Shown one piece after another: positions 60,934 to 64,000 of a stretch of 64,000 nt of DNA; positions within the stretch are counted from its first letter, which is position 1; the number at the start of each line of letters is the position of its first letter. The stretch is from Allocatelliglobosispora scoriae (GTDB lineage Bacteria; Actinomycetota; Actinomycetes; Mycobacteriales; Micromonosporaceae). The position numbers and the translations under genes are program-made. Below the pieces are notes generated by a model, which was given only the letters and a program-made list of their open reading frames with translations, had not been told where the DNA came from and ran no database searches. The stretch is taken from NCBI RefSeq assembly GCF_014204945.1, contig NZ_JACHMN010000002.1, positions 1,998,503 to 2,062,502 of the forward strand, written 5' to 3'.

Positions 60934-61026
60934 AACTTGCGAGGGACGCAAGTTAAATGGACCGATGCTTGTAGGTTTCTTGCACTGCGTTGGCCAAATG
61001 TTACATACGTGCTACGGGCGAGTCAA
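60934..61026 (-). promoter_or_regulatory. GH87 promoter and leader inverted repeat
   Basis: On the minus strand, TTGACT (61026-61021) and TAACAT (61003-60998) are 17 bp apart. About 40 bp downstream lies AACTTGC-N7-GCAAGTT (60934-60954), an operator or RNA stem in the leader. Confidence 0.62.
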
Positions 61027-61206
61027 CGTCTTGGTATCGATGCGCTTCTTCGCACCCTTGATCACCTGCACGGCAACGGTTAAGTCAGCACCGAAGTGAC
61101 GCGGAGATCGACGCCCCACCGCCCTACGGTCGCCGTCCAGGGGCGATATCGCTCCACGATGGACATATCTGCTCGGGTACCGCACCCCGACGCCTCCCAC
61201 GACCAT

Positions 61207-61239
61207 GATCGCCGCAACTCTTGAAGAGTTGCGGCGATC
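61207..61239. repeat. Family A palindrome between divergent genes
   Basis: A perfect 33-bp palindrome centred on AACTCTTGAAGAGTT (61216-61230) with GATCGCCGC arms. It lies upstream of both neighbouring genes, so it cannot terminate either of them. Confidence 0.82.
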
Positions 61240-61390
61240 GTGAAGGAGAACTGCGTCGTGGCCGACGTGAAGTGTGCGGCGTCGAGCTCGTCCCACTCGT
61301 ACGGCAAGGTTGCATAGCCCGACGGCCAGTCGGCGGACCGCCCGCATGCCGATCTCCCGCTGATCCGCGGCGACTGCCTACCATGGGTCG

Positions 61391-62044
61391 ATGACGACGT
61401 TCGAGCCCGGCCAGTTGGTGCTGCATCGCGGGTTCGTGGCCGAGCGGCTGGTCTTCCTCAAGGTGGGCAGGGTCGTCGGGCACGACGAGCGCGGCCTGCG
61501 CCTGTGGTTCGCCTACGGTACGCCGATGGCGATCAGCCTCGCCGAGGACGGCCAGGGCATCCGCGACATGCCCTTCGCCGACTGGATCACGCAGCGGGAG
61601 GAGCTGACGGTCGGCGTCCGCCGGGCACCCGACATGCTGATGCTCGTCCCGCCGGGGACGGCGCACTCGGTCTGGTGGTTCTGGGACCTGCGCCGGGCCT
61701 TCTACGGGTGGTACATCAACCTGGAGGAACCCTCGGTCCTGTGGCGCGACGGCGATCTCGCCGGGGTCGACACCACCGACCAGGACCTCGACGTCTGGGT
61801 CTACCCCGACCGGAGCTGGGAGTGGAAGGACGAGGACGAGTTCGAGGAGCGCCTGGCCCATCCGGACCACTACTGGGTCGCCGACCCCGACGCGGTCCGC
61901 GCCGAGGGCAGGCGCATGACCGAGCTGGTCGAGCGAGCCGCGTTCCCCTTCGACGGCACCTGGTGCGACTACGCTCCCGACCCGACCTGGACCTGGCCGA
62001 CATCCCTCCCCGACGGTTGGGACCGCCCCCGGTACTCGCGCTGA
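61391..62044 (+). CDS. DUF402 domain protein (possible nucleoside-phosphate hydrolase)
   Basis: The 217-residue cytoplasmic protein has the DUF402 core: FYGWYINLEEP, TTDQDLDVWVYPDRSWEWKDEDEFEE and the following acidic residues that bind metal in FomD-like and nucleoside di/triphosphate hydrolases of this family. ATG 61391 fits best. It stands alone next to the GH87 control region. Confidence 0.85.
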   Translation: MTTFEPGQLVLHRGFVAERLVFLKVGRVVGHDERGLRLWFAYGTPMAISLAEDGQGIRDMPFADWITQREELTVGVRRAPDMLMLVPPGTAHSVWWFWDLRRAFYGWYINLEEPSVLWRDGDLAGVDTTDQDLDVWVYPDRSWEWKDEDEFEERLAHPDHYWVADPDAVRAEGRRMTELVERAAFPFDGTWCDYAPDPTWTWPTSLPDGWDRPRYSR

Positions 62045-63022
62045 TCAACTCGACGTGGTGCCCGCCGGGCGCCAGCCGACACCGTAGGCGAAGCCCTGCT
62101 CCAGCTGCGCGAAGTCGAGGGTGACCTCACCGGCGCCGTCGAGTTCCAGCAGCTCGCTGGTGGGCTGCCCCTCGTCGAGCTGTCTCGGTGCGAGGTGCCG
62201 GAGCCGCCAGAGCGATTCCGGCCTGCGGGCCAGGTCGAAGCGGACCACCAGGTGGAACTCCTCGCACGGCACGAGCGGCACGAAGGCGTAGTGGTCGCGG
62301 ATCCGCTGCCCCGCCGCGACACCGAAGACGATCGTGTAGGTGTGCTCCTCGCCGTAGTTCAACGGCCGGGGCAGGGCCAGCGTGTAGTGGAAATGGCTGC
62401 GTCCCTGCCGCTCGCTGCGCTCCAGCCGGGCTCCACGCTGGACGTCGATGAGGAGGTCCGGCCCGGCCTCAGCGTCATTGGGCGTCGGAGGCAGGCTGAA
62501 GCGCACCGCGATCCGGTCGAGGTCGTCGCGGAGCGCCACGATCGTGCGCTCCTCGATGAGCTCGGGTGCGTCGCCGTCCAGCCGCAGCAGGGACCGCAGG
62601 CGGCGTACCTGCCATCCCTTGGCGGGATCGCCGTGCTCCTCCTCGGCCCGGTGGTTGCGCAGCGCCGTCTCGGCGAGGCGGGCGAAGGCGGTGTCCACCC
62701 GCCGCCGGGCGGTGCGCTCGCTGCAGCGCAGGGTCTGTGCCAGCACCGCGATCCGGTCCCGCAGGTGGGCGAGCTGCACCCCGTGGTCGATGCCGAGGGC
62801 GTGACCGATCGCGATCCGCATGTCGGCCGGGAAGTCCGCGGCGAGGCGGGTGAGCTCGCTGCCCACGTGGTGCCGGATCGCCGCGTCGTTGGGCGAGCCG
62901 TGGATGTGGCAGAGCTCCGTGAGTCCGGGGCCCAGCCGGTTACGCAACCCGTCCGCCTGCAGCCCCCAGCCACGGCGCAGCCTGACGAGTTCGGTGTCCA
63001 GTTGCGCGACACTGACCTGCAC
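62045..63022 (-). CDS. HTH-containing protein of unknown function
   Basis: The 325-residue protein has an N-terminal 140 residues that are helical and Arg-rich, with a helix-turn-helix-like stretch (LRCSERTARRRVDTAFARLAE). The C-terminal 170 residues form a beta-rich domain (FHYTLALPRPLNYGEEHTYTIVFGV, EEFHLVVRFDLARRPESLWRL). No signal peptide. I do not recognise a named family. It lies 9 bp downstream of the next gene on the same strand, so the two are likely one operon. Confidence 0.75.
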   Translation of the reverse strand: MQVSVAQLDTELVRLRRGWGLQADGLRNRLGPGLTELCHIHGSPNDAAIRHHVGSELTRLAADFPADMRIAIGHALGIDHGVQLAHLRDRIAVLAQTLRCSERTARRRVDTAFARLAETALRNHRAEEEHGDPAKGWQVRRLRSLLRLDGDAPELIEERTIVALRDDLDRIAVRFSLPPTPNDAEAGPDLLIDVQRGARLERSERQGRSHFHYTLALPRPLNYGEEHTYTIVFGVAAGQRIRDHYAFVPLVPCEEFHLVVRFDLARRPESLWRLRHLAPRQLDEGQPTSELLELDGAGEVTLDFAQLEQGFAYGVGWRPAGTTSS

Positions 63023-63031
63023 ACTTCCTCC

Positions 63032-64000
63032 TTAGTCGGTCCCGGTCGGTGGCGGGACGACTGTCTCCAGTCGGATGATGGTCGTTGCCCAGTCATGCAC
63101 CCGCAGGTCGGGCGTGACCGGCGGCTCGGCGAACTCGCGATGGATCGCGGCGAACCCGAGCCGGTCGATGAGTCCGGTGATCGCGAACCTGTCGCGAGCC
63201 GTCGGCAGCGGCTCACCGAGCGGCGGCATGACGAAGAACTCCGGGTTGAACGCCGCCTCGGCGACGATCAGCATCAGGTGGTCCGTCGAGCGGGCGCCCG
63301 GCGCCACGGCCCGGCCCGGTGGCAGCGACAGGTCGATCGGGTCGCCCCAGGCCACGGCGGCGCTGGAGAGCGGCGCGACCCACTCGCCGTCGAAGAGGCC
63401 GGCCTGGATCGCCAACTGGTCGGTGAGGTTCAGCAGCGCGCAGAACACCTCGCGGTCCCCGGTGTTGTCCAGCCGGAGGAAGACCGAGGGCGGGCGGCCG
63501 CGGTCGTAGGCGAGCTCATAGGCGCCGTCGGCGCGAGCCACGAGCGGTTCCCGGCCGCGGGGCAGCGCCAGCTCGGCGGGCTCGGCCGGATAGACCCTCA
63601 CCTGTACGCGGTTGGCGAGCCGCGACAGCGGATTCGTCAGCCGCCGGACGCTGCGCCACCGGACGATGTGCTCCAGAGCGGCGACGACCCGCGCCGGACC
63701 TTTCTCGTCGAGCGCGATGTCGGAGCCGAGCTGAGGCCCCTCGCGATCGACGATGCGGGCGCCCCCGGGCGCTGCGACGACCCGCAGATCGGCGGTCTCG
63801 ACCTCCTCGGCGAGGCGCAGATAGGGCGAGCCGGTCGCCCGCAGCACGGTCGCCACCGCGGCGGCCTCGGGCACGACGTCGATCGCCGCGGGTGGCAGCG
63901 GCACGCTGGTCAGGACCACGGGGTACTGCGTCGTGAGCTCCGGCCACCAGCCGATGGGCTCGACGAGGCTGCGCTCGACGAGCACCGTGACCACCCTCGC
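63032..64000 (-). CDS. C-terminal part of a large protein, possibly caspase-like
   Basis: The frame stays open to the right edge, so the N-terminus is missing; 322 codons are visible. The segment ALEHIVRWRSVRRLTNPLSRL followed by a beta-rich region (FLRLDNTGDREVFCALLNLTDQ, STDHLMLIVAEAAF) resembles the C-terminal domain that follows the peptidase domain in actinobacterial caspase-family (C14) proteins. No catalytic residues are in view, so this identity is tentative. It is coupled to the HTH protein gene downstream. Confidence 0.6.
   Translation of the reverse strand, partial: ARVVTVLVERSLVEPIGWWPELTTQYPVVLTSVPLPPAAIDVVPEAAAVATVLRATGSPYLRLAEEVETADLRVVAAPGGARIVDREGPQLGSDIALDEKGPARVVAALEHIVRWRSVRRLTNPLSRLANRVQVRVYPAEPAELALPRGREPLVARADGAYELAYDRGRPPSVFLRLDNTGDREVFCALLNLTDQLAIQAGLFDGEWVAPLSSAAVAWGDPIDLSLPPGRAVAPGARSTDHLMLIVAEAAFNPEFFVMPPLGEPLPTARDRFAITGLIDRLGFAAIHREFAEPPVTPDLRVHDWATTIIRLETVVPPPTGTD

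Larger units (their letters stand above)
60697..61390. other. Divergent intergenic region GH87 / DUF402
   Basis: These 694 bp hold the GH87 promoter, a long transcribed leader of about 290 bases and a family A palindrome. The leader contains a small GCACCCC/GGGGTGC stem at 60770-60792. I see no gene. Confidence 0.7.

Noticed and set aside
60697-60951. Upstream extension of the GH87 frame
   Set aside because: A clear signal peptide with ribosome site begins at 60696; the extension is leader sequence.
9863-61239. CRISPR array
   Set aside because: The family A palindromes are scattered single or paired units between different genes, not regularly spaced with unique spacers.

Overview
The window is very GC-rich, almost fully coding DNA from an actinobacterium. 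The gene content (Tad pilus locus, LacI-controlled glucan hydrolases carrying discoidin-type binding modules, DUF4331 and DUF4407 proteins, Crp next to a membrane cyclase, SigE-like sigma factor) best fits a soil filamentous member of the Micromonosporaceae. That placement is inference. I found no rRNA, tRNA, CRISPR array or insertion sequence.

Left part (1-17.9 kb). A truncated secreted GH6 cellulase with a CebR-like operator enters from the left edge. It is followed by a translationally coupled DUF4331 / TPR / NicO metal-transport-like operon, an SPFH-like/DUF4407 pair, a LuxR-AAA regulator, and a PP2C phosphatase convergent with a membrane Ser/Thr kinase. Next come a membrane class III nucleotidyl cyclase coupled to a Crp regulator, a three-gene redox module (secreted protein, haem-type membrane protein, Rieske lipoprotein), a PlsC acyltransferase and an acyl-ACP desaturase with a tandem-palindrome operator.

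Glucan regulon (17.9-21.6, 35.8-47.3 and 54.0-60.7 kb). A GH81 endo-beta-1,3-glucanase, two GH1 beta-glucosidases, a 1159-residue GH16-like/clan GH-A fusion, a LacI repressor and a sugar ABC transporter lie in or near one region. Five sites centred on GAGAGCGCTCTC sit in front of GH81, one GH1, the GH16-like fusion, lacI itself and the transporter-GH1 operon, so one repressor probably controls them. A GH3 exo-glucanase and a large GH87 alpha-1,3-glucanase follow without that operator. Together the set could dismantle the alpha- and beta-1,3-glucans of fungal walls outside the cell, import the oligomers and finish hydrolysis in the cytoplasm.

Between these lie an ARMT1-type (DUF89) protein, a membrane-anchored CBM35 protein, a SigE-like sigma factor with its candidate anti-sigma, and a tad operon on the minus strand (34.7 down to 24.9 kb) with a divergent prepilin peptidase. 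One exported protein gene of the tad operon carries a single-base frameshift in a C tract.

Right part (47.3-64 kb). Nei-type DNA glycosylase, amino-acid-type binding protein, DUF2784, a phosphoribosyltransferase-hydrolase fusion, a PAS-GGDEF cyclase, a divergent ArsR/DUF2795 pair, GH3, GH87, DUF402, an HTH protein of unknown function and a truncated, possibly caspase-like protein.

Two families of dispersed palindromes stand out. Family A (core AACTCTTGAAGAGTT) occurs 13 times at ten places, including all five non-overlapping convergent gene pairs joined by a short gap outside 24.8 kb and 35.7 kb. Family B (CACGTTTTGCAGCAAA) forms a 30-bp stem at 24.8 kb. Both families also occur inside the reading frame of the NicO gene.
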